From Bacillota bacterium (GTDB lineage: Bacteria > Bacillota > Clostridia > Acetivibrionales > DTU013): a stretch of DNA of 64,000 bases. Under the pieces are notes generated by a model. That model was given only the letters and a program-made list of their open reading frames with translations, made no database searches and was not told the DNA's origin. Where the stretch lies: contig JAEYOP010000040.1 of assembly GCA_023411575.1 (NCBI GenBank), positions 511,481 through 575,480 of the forward strand, read 5' to 3'. Made by a program: the position numbers and the translations under genes. Positions 32,162 through 41,360 of the stretch are shown piece by piece. Each line of letters starts with the position of its first letter. Position 1 is the first letter of the stretch.

Positions 32162-32674
32162 ATGAAAAAAGTAATAATATCCTTTATTCTTTTACTGACT
32201 ATAGTAGGAATGTCTTTGCCCACATTTGCAGCTAGCGATAATACCAGTAATAATGCTACGGTTGTATATGATTATGAAAAGAAAGCGTATAAAACTTTTC
32301 AACCTGGAAAGATAGCATCCGCTAACCTGAGTATTTCTTCTACCCAAAGTGATCCATGGTGGGCAGCGCATTGTGACATGTATACTGATATTGGTCTTCC
32401 GTTAACAATAGTAGCAAAAGCTTACTCTGACTCTTATCAAGATCAAGCAGGTACCATAAGACAAGCAATAGACTATATTGCTGCTGAAGTGAGATATTAC
32501 ATAGATCAAGTCCTAGTAAATCAAAATGCTGACGATCACACTAACGCAAGCCATGCAGGATGTCAGGTAGTAGGAGATTTTTTAGTAGCAGATCATGATG
32601 CATATGGCAATCATACTTTTGAAGAAGCAGGCTATGTAAGTTGGTATCCTGAAACTTATGATGGTTCTTATTAA
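32162..32674 (+). CDS. Secreted protein of unknown function
   Basis: 170 residues with GAAAGGA before ATG. Signal peptide (MKKVIISFILLLTIVGMSLP, cleavage near TFA-A at 23-24). The mature ~147 residues hold PWWAAHCDMYTDIGLPLTIV, many Tyr/Asp/His, and two cysteines (HCDM and AGCQVV) that could form one disulfide. AQAIDYIAAEVRYYIDQVLV is a probable amphipathic helix. I recognise no family. Third cargo-type gene after the sigma/anti-sigma pair. Confidence 0.6.
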   Translation: MKKVIISFILLLTIVGMSLPTFAASDNTSNNATVVYDYEKKAYKTFQPGKIASANLSISSTQSDPWWAAHCDMYTDIGLPLTIVAKAYSDSYQDQAGTIRQAIDYIAAEVRYYIDQVLVNQNADDHTNASHAGCQVVGDFLVADHDAYGNHTFEEAGYVSWYPETYDGSY

Positions 32675-32771
32675 AATTATTTGTTGCTAAATAGTTGCTA
32701 TTATAATGAAATAGAGGGGCTCACCTGCCTCTCTATTTCATTATAATATGATAGAAAGGAATGATTGTCTT

Positions 32772-33767
32772 ATGAATCAAAGATACCTATTTGGATTTAT
32801 ATCCCTATTACTTATCTCTATTAGCGGATGCAATAATAATGGTTCTAATAATTTTATACCTTCCGATTCATCAACACAAAACAAAGTATTTAACCAAAAA
32901 ATCAGTAGCACAAAATATAGAGATCAACTTCAAATGACACTTAACGGAAATGGCGTTGGTCTTGGCTTATATTCCGAAAATGGAACTATTGATAAAAGTC
33001 ATATATTCTATTTAAAACCAAATGAGAGATTAAAGAAGTTTATTTCGATTAGTAATAACATACCAGAATCAAGGGTATACAAAATACTTTTATTTATTGA
33101 TTTTAAGCAAGAAGAGTTCAGTATAGATGGAAGACCTTATTCAGACAATTATACATTTGAAATGGATTCAAATGAAACCTTAGAGATACCTTTTATATGT
33201 AAAGAATTTTCGCCAGGATTTCATGATTGCTTTTTTGTAATTGTTAAATATCCGGATAAAAAATTTTTAGACTCTGATTTTAGAAAACAGACAGATATGA
33301 ATAACTTACTTTTTTTACGATTTAAAGTATCGATAGAAAATGAAATTGTACCAGAATATAAAATAAAAAAATTTACACCATCGCCGGAAAAGTCAATAAT
33401 AGATGGTATATTTATAAGTGATCAAGAAAATGTATTGAAAAGATGGCTTGTACAGAAAATTAAAAGAAATGATATGGTGCAATATTATGCCCATGTAGGT
33501 AATAAAAAACGCGACAATAAACAGTACGCCTTAATTGTATTACTGGACTGGAAACAGGTAGCAATCAATCAAGAAGGCGATAAGACGCTGTACTTTGAGT
33601 TGAAAGAAAATGAAATGATTACGATACCCAGTTTGATAAAAGCACCTGAAAAAAAAGGCATATATGATCTTTCCGCAATATTAATACAAAATCCCTATAG
33701 CGAACAAGAAATAAAGAGTAGAGGTATTAGCACTTGTATTAGGGTTGGAATCGATGTTACAAATTAG
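32772..33767 (+). CDS. Lipoprotein of unknown function
   Basis: 331 residues from ATG 32772 (AAAGGA upstream); a frame-start at 32748 would put eight extra residues before the signal. Signal peptide and lipobox ISISGC, so it is lipid-anchored outside the membrane; a flexible Asn/Ser-rich stretch follows the Cys (NNNGSNNF). The rest looks like two related beta-sandwich halves: YLKPNERLKKFISISNN ... ILLFIDFKQEEFSIDG and YAHVGNKKRDNKQYALIVLLDWKQVAIN. Both halves place a LLFIDFKQ/VLLDWKQ strand before a short N/D-G turn, so an internal duplication is plausible. No family recognised. Confidence 0.65.
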   Translation: MNQRYLFGFISLLLISISGCNNNGSNNFIPSDSSTQNKVFNQKISSTKYRDQLQMTLNGNGVGLGLYSENGTIDKSHIFYLKPNERLKKFISISNNIPESRVYKILLFIDFKQEEFSIDGRPYSDNYTFEMDSNETLEIPFICKEFSPGFHDCFFVIVKYPDKKFLDSDFRKQTDMNNLLFLRFKVSIENEIVPEYKIKKFTPSPEKSIIDGIFISDQENVLKRWLVQKIKRNDMVQYYAHVGNKKRDNKQYALIVLLDWKQVAINQEGDKTLYFELKENEMITIPSLIKAPEKKGIYDLSAILIQNPYSEQEIKSRGISTCIRVGIDVTN

Positions 33768-33830
33768 TATTCTTATATGCCAACCAATTAACTAAATTGA
33801 CCTGATAAATCCTGGTTTTTATGAAGCATC

Positions 33831-34112
33831 ATGATTCTGTATAAAAACCAACGGGTTTCCACGTTGTCAGGTGGAGAAAAGCAGAGAGTAGCTATTGCCA
33901 GAGCAATCGTAAATGATCCGAAGATTCTGTTAGCTGATGAGCCGACGGGTTCTTTGGATACAAAAACATCGGGCGAAACCATGGAAATATTTAAAATGCT
34001 GAATCATAATGGTACTACCGTTGTTATTGTGACGCATGATATAAAAATTGCACAGGTATGTAGTCGGATAATAAGAATTGAGGACGGCAGCATCATCAAT
34101 TATAAATATTGA
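33831..34112 (+). pseudogene. 5'-truncated MacB/LolD-type ABC ATPase remnant
   Basis: Only the C-terminal ~90 residues of an ABC ATPase are left: signature LSGGEKQRVAIARAIV, Walker B ILLADEPTGSLD, and the H-loop VIVTHDIKIA. The Walker A half (about 130 residues) is absent, and no ribosome site precedes the first ATG. It should be non-functional. A terminator hairpin follows at 34143-34180. Confidence 0.88.
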
Positions 34113-34142
34113 TTCTATGCAGAGTCCACAACATAAACTGCA

Positions 34143-34180
34143 AAGGAGCTGTCTCAAAATAGACTTTGAGACAGCCCCTT
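34143..34180. terminator. Long terminator-like hairpin
   Basis: AAGGAGCTGTCTCAAA and TTTGAGACAGCCCCTT pair with one mismatch around a 6-base loop. It lies between the ABC remnant and the end of the ADP-ribosylglycohydrolase gene and could end both; the flanking T-tract is weak. Confidence 0.7.
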
Positions 34181-34210
34181 CCAGAATAAAATACTCACCC
34201 GTATACTGTT

Positions 34211-36166
34211 TTAATCCGCCTGTGTCTCCCAGTCAAAGGCCGACCGGTTTACCCCAAGTAAAGCCTCGCCGTGATTCTTGGTACAGGACGGATGCAGGCC
34301 TCCTATCACAAAGTGCGCCTCTTCCGGGCTGTTCACCTGTTCCAGCTTGATGAGAAAACGGTTCCAGCCCTGCTGCAGTGTGGTTGTCTTATAGTTCGAG
34401 GTATCCCCCAGCGCCCCGCCATTGCCCTGATTGGCCCTGAGCGGGACGATCTCACGGGTCTGGTGCAGCAGTCTGCCGTTATGCCACACCTTCATCCTGC
34501 CATTGTTCGGGACGCCGACTACAACCGGCTTTTCCTCTTCGCACCAAAGATGGTGCAGCAGATAGATCACACCATTGCCGGTGAACCGGCCGGCCATCCC
34601 AAGATCATTGCCGGAACGCCACTCATCGCTCCAGCCCTCCAGGGCGCTATCGAATTGCGCATCCTCGCAGATCCCGCAGTCGTCGGCAACGGTCTTCCCT
34701 TCGAAAAGCCCCGAAACCAGCCAGCGGCTTCCTCCTGTAAAAACCAGCGGAAGCGCCTGCATAGCCGGACGGTGTCTGGGTTCAAGTACTATCCGGCCGC
34801 AGTTGGTCTCCTTGATATGCCTGCTGTCAGCAGCTGCTTCATACTCAAATTCCTTTGATTCACCCGGCGCAAGTATGACGTCGGCCTCCGCCTTTTGTGA
34901 AAGCTTCCACCCTTCCGGCAGTTCGATACGCAGCCTCAGTTCCACTTCCACAGGGTGCGGGTTGCTTATGCTTACATGGAAACAGGACGGCGCGTCTCCC
35001 GTGATTGCGGCATGATCGCGGTAGCTGAGCTCTGCGGTGACCGAGCCCATTTCCCACCGTAGAGTGTTACCGCCGTAATGCTTCATCCAGGAAAGATCGG
35101 GAGCCTCCATACCGTCCAGCGCGCTTTGTCCCGCCCTGTCGGTGAATTCAGCCTCGCAGTTCCAATATCCCAGCACCCGCCTCGCCTGTGCGCAGACTAT
35201 GTCGGTCAGTTCGTTGATATCCGTCGGTGCGGTCAGGTTCCGTATACCGCCGGTGGCCATGTTCGTTTTGATCTTGTCCCCCAGCGGCCGGATCCATTTC
35301 TCCGGCAGGTTTTTTGCGCCCAGGAGGATGCCCAGTGTCGCGCCCAGCGTCGCCGCGGTACAGTCCGTGTCCCACCCGCAGTTGACCGCCTTGCAGATCG
35401 AGTCGCCAAAATCCTCGCCATAAAGCCATCCGATCGTCTGATATCCCAAATTCAACGGGGAATATTGTGCAACGGGATTGTAGAATTTCCTCATCAGCGC
35501 ATTGCGGTTATCCTTCCAGTCCATACCGGAGCGGAATAATTCCACCGCCGTCGAAATCGCCTGATGCGTCAGGCAGTCTCCGGGGATCGAGGCCAGTCCA
35601 AGCTCAATCAGCTTAAACTTGTCGCTCATCACGAATGCCGCCGACTGCACAACCGCGTTGTAAACCTCGCCAAATACCGACTCTCCGCCGCCGTGGTCGC
35701 AGATCGCATCATTGAAGGCATATCTTGCTGCGATTTCCGGATGCCCCGGTGACACGCAAGCCCAGATTTCAGATCGGATCGGGCTGCCCATGCAGTCCCG
35801 GAACACATTGTTGTTCCAGCCGCACACCGGAGGCAGCAGCCCCTTTTTCATGTTGGTCTTGCTGAGTCCGTACTCGTCAAAGTTGTACGCGACACAATCA
35901 AGCCAGTATTCCGCCAGATCGGCCGACGTAATACCGGGTCCCTTCTGAAGAAGCGCCTGAAGCCAGATCAGCTGCATCTCCAGGTCGTCATTGGGGATCC
36001 CGCCCTCCGGCAGCTCGGGATACCAATCTATGTCAAACATCTCTTCCAGCCCGAACTTTCCTTCGAGCGGCTCTCCAAGGGTGCCCCCGGCATTCTTTCC
36101 GAGCCAGCAGCCCATGACCTTGTCCCTGAATATTTCATTGTTGAAAACCAGCTTGTCGTTTTTCAT
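34211..36166 (-). CDS. ADP-ribosylglycohydrolase-family protein
   Basis: 651 residues, GGGAGGG before ATG. The N-terminal ~350 residues are an ADP-ribosyl-(dinitrogen reductase) hydrolase fold: GCWLGKNAGGTLGEPLEG, the metal-site NDDLEMQL and the second metal site GWDTDCTAATLGA. The C-terminal ~300 residues are beta-rich and probably sugar-binding (VSISNPHPVEVELRLRIELPEGW, LLHHLWCEEEKPVVVG). Members of this type near sugar importers probably act on sugar or nucleoside glycosides rather than proteins; that is inference. Last gene of the sugar operon. Confidence 0.9.
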   Translation of the reverse strand: MKNDKLVFNNEIFRDKVMGCWLGKNAGGTLGEPLEGKFGLEEMFDIDWYPELPEGGIPNDDLEMQLIWLQALLQKGPGITSADLAEYWLDCVAYNFDEYGLSKTNMKKGLLPPVCGWNNNVFRDCMGSPIRSEIWACVSPGHPEIAARYAFNDAICDHGGGESVFGEVYNAVVQSAAFVMSDKFKLIELGLASIPGDCLTHQAISTAVELFRSGMDWKDNRNALMRKFYNPVAQYSPLNLGYQTIGWLYGEDFGDSICKAVNCGWDTDCTAATLGATLGILLGAKNLPEKWIRPLGDKIKTNMATGGIRNLTAPTDINELTDIVCAQARRVLGYWNCEAEFTDRAGQSALDGMEAPDLSWMKHYGGNTLRWEMGSVTAELSYRDHAAITGDAPSCFHVSISNPHPVEVELRLRIELPEGWKLSQKAEADVILAPGESKEFEYEAAADSRHIKETNCGRIVLEPRHRPAMQALPLVFTGGSRWLVSGLFEGKTVADDCGICEDAQFDSALEGWSDEWRSGNDLGMAGRFTGNGVIYLLHHLWCEEEKPVVVGVPNNGRMKVWHNGRLLHQTREIVPLRANQGNGGALGDTSNYKTTTLQQGWNRFLIKLEQVNSPEEAHFVIGGLHPSCTKNHGEALLGVNRSAFDWETQAD

Positions 36167-36185
36167 TTTACCCTCCCTGTCCGCA

Positions 36186-37895
36186 TCAAATCCCCGCTTT
36201 TTGCGCCAGCTTCCTGAGATCCTTCAGGAAATAGGCGATCCGTTCCGGATTGAGCATGGCGTCGTAGGGGTATTTCTCCATAAAGGAACAGCCGGGCAGT
36301 ACCCTTTCGTATTCCTCCATCTCCGCGATGACTCCCTTGAGCAGTTCACCTGCGGTTTTACCTTCAACCAGGACATCGCCGGGATTCACTTCGGAAGCAT
36401 AACGGCCGAAGCAATAGCCCCTTGCCGCCAGGTGGAAGCCCCGCACATACATGCGCATAAACTCAAAATGCTCCACTACCTTGGCATAGGCTGCCGCAGT
36501 CAGTCCGCAATTGCCCTCCGCCACCCTGGCGAAAAGCTGCTCCGCCAGAGCAAGAGCGGAATTCTTGTCGGCTACAATCTGTGCAATATTGGATGGAGTC
36601 ATGGTCATGGCGTCTTCCTTGGTGGGATCCCAGTTCTTCAGGCTATGATGGGTACCGCCGATGAAGGTGAACTGTCCTGTCGTCAGGAAGATGCAGCTGT
36701 CGTTTGAGAAAAGCGCGCCGTTTACATAGTTGTTGTTCTTTACAACCTCCCAGGTCTGGTCCAGAATGCCGGATATCCATTTCACACACTTCTTCAGTTC
36801 CTGGGGAGTGAGATCTTCCTTCAGCATTTTCTCCCCGGTCAGCCACTTCAGATAGATGTCCTCCTCCTTGACATCCAGGTTTTCGGCATATGCCGCTATT
36901 GCATACAGATTCAGCATGTTCAGGTTATCAAAGCAGGTATAGTCCTGGACGCCCTCCCAGTCGGTCCTGGCGGTAAAACCCGATACATTGTGCTCTGCGC
37001 CGTATGCGAGCCTCTCCTTGATGTCTTTGAGCATGATGCTTGGAATAGCGCCCCAGCCGTAAAACTGTCCGTTTACGTCATATTCGATGATCTGGGGATG
37101 GTTTCCGACCTGTCCTATCAGGGGATTGTTGGGGAAAGTCGGATAGAAATCATGGGGTGTATTTTTCAAAGAGAGCTCGATTTCGTCCGGCATTGCGTTA
37201 AATGCCGATTTGAAGCGTTCCTGCTCCTCCTTGGAATAGATGAAATCGCGGATGACTAATTTCTTCCCGGCCTCTTTAAACGGTTTGTGCATGGCCATGA
37301 TCATGTTCTTGTACCACTCCACCGGATCCAGATGCTTGCAGCGATCACAGCCGCAGGCAAAGGTGTTGCTAATCGCAAGCCTGGCTTCCCCGGTCCCTAT
37401 CGAAACCACGATCCCCGCGAGGTCCGGAAGCGCAACGAACAGCTCTTTGTACTTGTAGGGCAGGAATTCTTCATGCCAGAATGGGTCGCTGGGACAGAGG
37501 ACGCCGTCCTTCATCAGTTCCCTGCGGTATTTCAGAATGAAATCCGAAAACCACAGCTCCTTGTTCTCAAAATATACATCCACACCTGCGGCTTTCGCTT
37601 CCCGGATCAGGTGGTTCATGTAATCGCGGCGGTTCAGGTTCAGGTTCTCGCGAAGCGCGTGGTTGTAAATGTTGTGGTCAATTTGCAGAAATGCATCATA
37701 GTAGTTGTCGGCTTCTCCTGTCCCACCAAGGAATTTGGCCGGAAAAACAATCTTGTCCTCAATGCCGGGTTCATGGAAAACCAACGCGTTCATATTGTTT
37801 CTTACCATGAAATCCAATTTGTTGCGGATTTCGTCCAGATCCCATATCTGCGTGAAGTCATGCAGCTCCATTGCCCTAAATGTGTACTTCTTCAT
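36186..37895 (-). CDS. Probable glycoside hydrolase (TIM-barrel, GH67-like)
   Basis: 569 residues from ATG 37895 (AAAGGAGG upstream). Features of a TIM-barrel glycosidase: NALVFHEPGIEDKIVFP, VDVYFENKELWFSDF, GCDRCKHLDPVEWYKNM, FPNNPLIGQVGNHPQIIEYDVNGQFYGWG and VSGFTARTDWEGVQDYTCFDNLNM (last two quoted in part as QIIEYDVNGQFYGW and DWEGVQDYTCF). The segment before YGWG recalls alpha-glucuronidase (GH67), but I cannot assign a specificity or confirm the catalytic acids. No signal peptide, so it acts on imported sugar inside the cell, matching its place between the importer and the ADP-ribosylglycohydrolase-family gene. Confidence 0.55.
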   Translation of the reverse strand: MKKYTFRAMELHDFTQIWDLDEIRNKLDFMVRNNMNALVFHEPGIEDKIVFPAKFLGGTGEADNYYDAFLQIDHNIYNHALRENLNLNRRDYMNHLIREAKAAGVDVYFENKELWFSDFILKYRRELMKDGVLCPSDPFWHEEFLPYKYKELFVALPDLAGIVVSIGTGEARLAISNTFACGCDRCKHLDPVEWYKNMIMAMHKPFKEAGKKLVIRDFIYSKEEQERFKSAFNAMPDEIELSLKNTPHDFYPTFPNNPLIGQVGNHPQIIEYDVNGQFYGWGAIPSIMLKDIKERLAYGAEHNVSGFTARTDWEGVQDYTCFDNLNMLNLYAIAAYAENLDVKEEDIYLKWLTGEKMLKEDLTPQELKKCVKWISGILDQTWEVVKNNNYVNGALFSNDSCIFLTTGQFTFIGGTHHSLKNWDPTKEDAMTMTPSNIAQIVADKNSALALAEQLFARVAEGNCGLTAAAYAKVVEHFEFMRMYVRGFHLAARGYCFGRYASEVNPGDVLVEGKTAGELLKGVIAEMEEYERVLPGCSFMEKYPYDAMLNPERIAYFLKDLRKLAQKAGI

Positions 37896-37968
37896 AAAAT
37901 CCTCCTTTGATGATTTGATATTTAAAATCAATGCCCCGCTATTGCCGGGACATAGCCGTACCTCTACC

Positions 37969-38811
37969 TTATGCCTTAATGCCTGAAGTGGCGATCCCTT
38001 CTACAAAGTATCGCTGCAGGAAGAAGAAAAGCAGTACTACCGGAATGATCGAAACAAGCGACATTGCGAGTATTTCATTCCAATCCGCCGTGGCGGCGAC
38101 GTCGAGCCCCATGCGCAGCGCAAGCGCAAGGGGATACTTCCGGACGCTGCTGATATAGATCAGGGGATTGAAAAAGTCATTCCATGTCCACATGAACTGG
38201 AATATGCACGCTGAAATCAATGCCGGCTTCAGCAGCGGCAAATGAACCTTCAGGAAAACCATAAAGCTGCTGCAGCCGTCCAGATAGGCCGCTTCATCCA
38301 GTTCCAGGGGAATCCCCCTGAAAAACTGCACCATCATAAATATGAAAAACGGGAAGCAGGCGAACAGCGCCGGAACCCAGAACGGCAGGTAGCTGTCGAG
38401 CCAGCCCAGGTTTCGGAAAAGGATGTACCGGGGGATAATGATAACGGTGCCCGGCAGCATCAGGGTAGCGATCATGATGCTGAAAAAAATGTTCTTTCCC
38501 GGAAATTTGAACCTTGCAAAGCCATATGCCACGATCGGGCAGGAAAGCAGGGTAAAGGCGACCGTCGGAATGACCATCGTGAACGTATTGCGGAAAAAGT
38601 CCGCAAAGGTATACTGTCCCGTGGAACGCCAGCCGTTGATATACCCCGAAAGGTCAAAGCTCTGCGGAAAAAGCGAGGGGGAGCCAAAAATCTCCTTGTT
38701 GCTTTTAAAGGTGGCAAAAAACATCCATATCAACGGATAGATCATGACCAGACCAAACAGTGTGATCAAAAAATAATAAATGAGGTGTTTTTTATTTGAT
38801 TTCGCCTTCAT
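37969..38811 (-). CDS. Carbohydrate ABC permease (MalG type)
   Basis: 280 residues. Six membrane helices, starting YYFLITLFGLVMIYPLIWMF, with the EAA loop DEAAYLDGCSSFMVFLKVHLP and C-terminus QRYFVEGIATSGIKA. It follows the MalF-type permease by three bases. Forms the second half of the membrane channel. Confidence 0.94.
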   Translation of the reverse strand: MKAKSNKKHLIYYFLITLFGLVMIYPLIWMFFATFKSNKEIFGSPSLFPQSFDLSGYINGWRSTGQYTFADFFRNTFTMVIPTVAFTLLSCPIVAYGFARFKFPGKNIFFSIMIATLMLPGTVIIIPRYILFRNLGWLDSYLPFWVPALFACFPFFIFMMVQFFRGIPLELDEAAYLDGCSSFMVFLKVHLPLLKPALISACIFQFMWTWNDFFNPLIYISSVRKYPLALALRMGLDVAATADWNEILAMSLVSIIPVVLLFFFLQRYFVEGIATSGIKA

Positions 38812-38814
38812 GCC

Positions 38815-39717
38815 CTATTTCCCCCCATCATTGTAATAAACCCACAGGCTGGATGACCTGAACACGATCACCGTAAACAGTACTATTACGGCAAATACCA
38901 CCCATGACTGGGCGCTGGCGTAGCCCATGCTGAATTTGCTGAATGCGTCCTCGTAAAGCTTCAAGCCGATCAGATGCGTGGACTTGACCGGTCCGCCTTT
39001 GGTCACTACAAAGGCCGCGGTGAAATTCTGCAGCGCATTGATCGTTTGCATCAGCACGTTAAAAAAGGTGACCGTACTGATCATAGGCAGTGTGATATTG
39101 AAAAACGTGCGGATTTTTTTAGCGCCATCGACTTTCGCCGCGTCATACATTTCACCAGGCACCTGTTTCAGCGCTGCAAGAAATATGACCATGGAGGAGC
39201 CGAATTGCCACATTTCGATCATACTGATGGTAAACAGCGAATATCTTGTATCTCCAAGCCAATTTAAGGCGGGAATACCGAGGAGAGCCGTTATATTGTT
39301 GATAATGCCTGTTTTCATGAACATTACGCGCCAGAGGGCCGAGATCGCCACGCTCCCTCCAAGGATCGACGGCAGGTAATAGATCGTACGGTATAGGTTG
39401 ATTGCTTTCAGCTTCATATTCAGCACAACTGCGACCAGCAGCGCAAAAATGATTTTGCCTGGAACCACGTAAAGGACATACTTCAATGTCACAACCATTG
39501 AATTGATGAAATCGGGATCCTTCGTAAAGAGACGGATGTAATTATCCAGTCCTATAAATTTGGAATTTCCGGCAACCTTCAAATCGGTAAAGGAATAGAC
39601 AAAGGAAACTACGAACGGGTATAACTGAAGGATCAGAAACCCCAGCAGCCAGGGAAGAATATACAACAGGCCGATATAACCGTTTTTTCGGTTTCCGATA
39701 CTTCTGGTTCTGGCCAT
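38815..39717 (-). CDS. Carbohydrate ABC permease (MalF type)
   Basis: 300 residues from ATG 39717, with AAGGAGG eight bases upstream. Six membrane helices (GLLYILPWLLGFLILQLYPF first), EAA loop YDAAKVDGAKKIRTFFNITLP. Second gene in the operon, after the binding protein and a stabilising hairpin at 39743-39769. Confidence 0.94.
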   Translation of the reverse strand: MARTRSIGNRKNGYIGLLYILPWLLGFLILQLYPFVVSFVYSFTDLKVAGNSKFIGLDNYIRLFTKDPDFINSMVVTLKYVLYVVPGKIIFALLVAVVLNMKLKAINLYRTIYYLPSILGGSVAISALWRVMFMKTGIINNITALLGIPALNWLGDTRYSLFTISMIEMWQFGSSMVIFLAALKQVPGEMYDAAKVDGAKKIRTFFNITLPMISTVTFFNVLMQTINALQNFTAAFVVTKGGPVKSTHLIGLKLYEDAFSKFSMGYASAQSWVVFAVIVLFTVIVFRSSSLWVYYNDGGK

Positions 39718-39742
39718 AACCTCCGACCTCCTTGTGAAAGTG

Positions 39743-39769
39743 AAAGGCAGGGCATTCCACCCTGCCTTT
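39743..39769 (-). terminator. Intercistronic hairpin between binding protein and permease
   Basis: AAAGGCAGGG and CCCTGCCTTT form a perfect 10-bp stem with a 7-base loop, 34 bases after the binding-protein stop. Only a weak T-tract follows, so it is more likely a partial terminator or 3' mRNA protector that keeps the binding protein at higher level than the permeases. Confidence 0.65.
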
Positions 39770-39802
39770 AAGTGCAATACCAAATCCTTGAATGCGCCGG
39801 AA

Positions 39803-41164
39803 TCAGCCCTTCAGCCTTGCAAGCGTATCTGCCAGCAGTTTCATGGTCTCATCCGTAATACTCTCTACCGTACCATGCTTATAAGCTACCTTGGCTGCAG
39901 CGTCCTTGAATATCTGGACGATGTCGTTCGGTACGGAAAGGTTCTGATGCACTGTGGACATCGGAAGTGCAAGGTCAACAGCTTTTACTGCCATCGGATC
40001 AAGAAGGTTTTCATCCTTGCATATCTTTCTTGCCATTTCCGTCGGGGGTATAGAGCGGACATCCTTCAGCGTACGGGCTGCAGTCTCATCATTGAAGAAA
40101 TAATCCAGGAATTTGAAAGCCTGTACTGGAGATGCGCTGGAGCTTGCAACACCGATGAGCTGTGCGGGACGCATGATGACTCCCGATTCTTTCGCATCCG
40201 GCCACATGGGCTGCGGAATGATATCCGCCGTAGCCTGGAAATCATAATTCTGCTTATTTATAAAAGAAGTGATCAATGAGGCGGAAGCAAAATCATGGCT
40301 AAGCCATTTCGGATTCGTCCATGGGGAGGAATCAAAGAGAGAGCTTTCTTCCGCCGGCTGCAGCGTCCCGCTTGTGTACAGCCTGTCAATCAGGTCGAAC
40401 ACCTTGTACAGGTCGTCACGAGTGAAGTTCAGGGTAAAATCCGCATTCATGATTTCTTTGCCGGTGAGCTGTGCCAGATTGGTGAATATGAATTCCTTGC
40501 CGATCGTGATCAGCTCATAATTAAGGAAATACTGATTCTTGTTGAATTCATGAAGTTTCTTGCCGGCCGCAATCAAGTCATCCCAGGTTTTGATGGTGGA
40601 GATATCGATGCCGGCGGCATTGGTCACCGCGGTGTTTGCGAGTACGGAACCTGCAGTGAGGCCTGTGGGCAAACCGATCAATTTGTCTTTGTAAACAGAG
40701 AAGTTCTTCAGAAAATCCTGATCAAAGCCTGACAGGTCAATGTTGTCTTTCATGGAGTTGACATCGACGAATACATCGCCGATCTTCATGAGGTCCGATG
40801 TCATAGAAGCGTCAAACTGAATGATGTCCGGCGCCGTACCGCTTGAAAGCTGCGTAGTGAGCTTCTCAAAGTATCCGTCATACCCGCCGTATTCGGCATC
40901 GATTTTAATGCCCGGATTGGCCTTCTGATACTGGTCGATCACTGCAAGCGTAGCTTCATGCCTGCTGTCGGAACCCCACCACATGAATCTCATTTCCGCG
41001 CTTTCCGGCTTGGGTTCTCCGGCAGCCGTACTCTCAGCAGGCGCCGCCGGTCCGTCAAGGGCTGTTGACCCTTCCGGCACAGCCTTCTCCGCGGATCCGC
41101 AGGCTGCGAGTACCGACAGGCACAGAAGCAGTGCCATCATTAGTGCAATTGCTCTTTTTACCAT
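39803..41164 (-). CDS. Extracellular sugar-binding lipoprotein (ABC importer)
   Basis: 453 residues from ATG 41164 (GGAGGAGG upstream). Signal peptide and lipobox LAAC. The mature part is a family-1 solute-binding protein: MRFMWWGSDSRHEATLAVIDQYQKANPGI, then DIIQFDASMTSDLMKIGDVFVDV (in part). First gene of the operon and normally the most expressed. The ligand is unknown; the glycosidase-like partner argues for an oligosaccharide or uronide. Confidence 0.93.
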   Translation of the reverse strand: MVKRAIALMMALLLCLSVLAACGSAEKAVPEGSTALDGPAAPAESTAAGEPKPESAEMRFMWWGSDSRHEATLAVIDQYQKANPGIKIDAEYGGYDGYFEKLTTQLSSGTAPDIIQFDASMTSDLMKIGDVFVDVNSMKDNIDLSGFDQDFLKNFSVYKDKLIGLPTGLTAGSVLANTAVTNAAGIDISTIKTWDDLIAAGKKLHEFNKNQYFLNYELITIGKEFIFTNLAQLTGKEIMNADFTLNFTRDDLYKVFDLIDRLYTSGTLQPAEESSLFDSSPWTNPKWLSHDFASASLITSFINKQNYDFQATADIIPQPMWPDAKESGVIMRPAQLIGVASSSASPVQAFKFLDYFFNDETAARTLKDVRSIPPTEMARKICKDENLLDPMAVKAVDLALPMSTVHQNLSVPNDIVQIFKDAAAKVAYKHGTVESITDETMKLLADTLARLKG

Positions 41165-41261
41165 TTCATTTAACCTCCTCCAAATATTTTTACAAACAGA
41201 TCGGTTTCCTTTGTCTATATTCATGTTACCAGAGAAGGTATTGCCCTAAAAGGTTCCCAAC

Positions 41262-41290
41262 TTGACATTATAGTCAATATAGTATATAAA
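41262..41290 (+). promoter_or_regulatory. yesN promoter, TTGACA-17-TATAAA
   Basis: Consensus -35 TTGACA (41262-41267), 17-base spacer and TATAAA (41285-41290), ~70 bases before YesN. TTGAC/GTCAA around the -35 is an inverted repeat, so this 196-base divergent region may hold a YesN site for the importer operon too. Confidence 0.6.
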
Positions 41291-41360
41291 TTGTTACAAC
41301 AGGGTATCATCATAGAACCTTTATGTATATGATTTGATTTTGTTGTCCGAGGGAATACTC

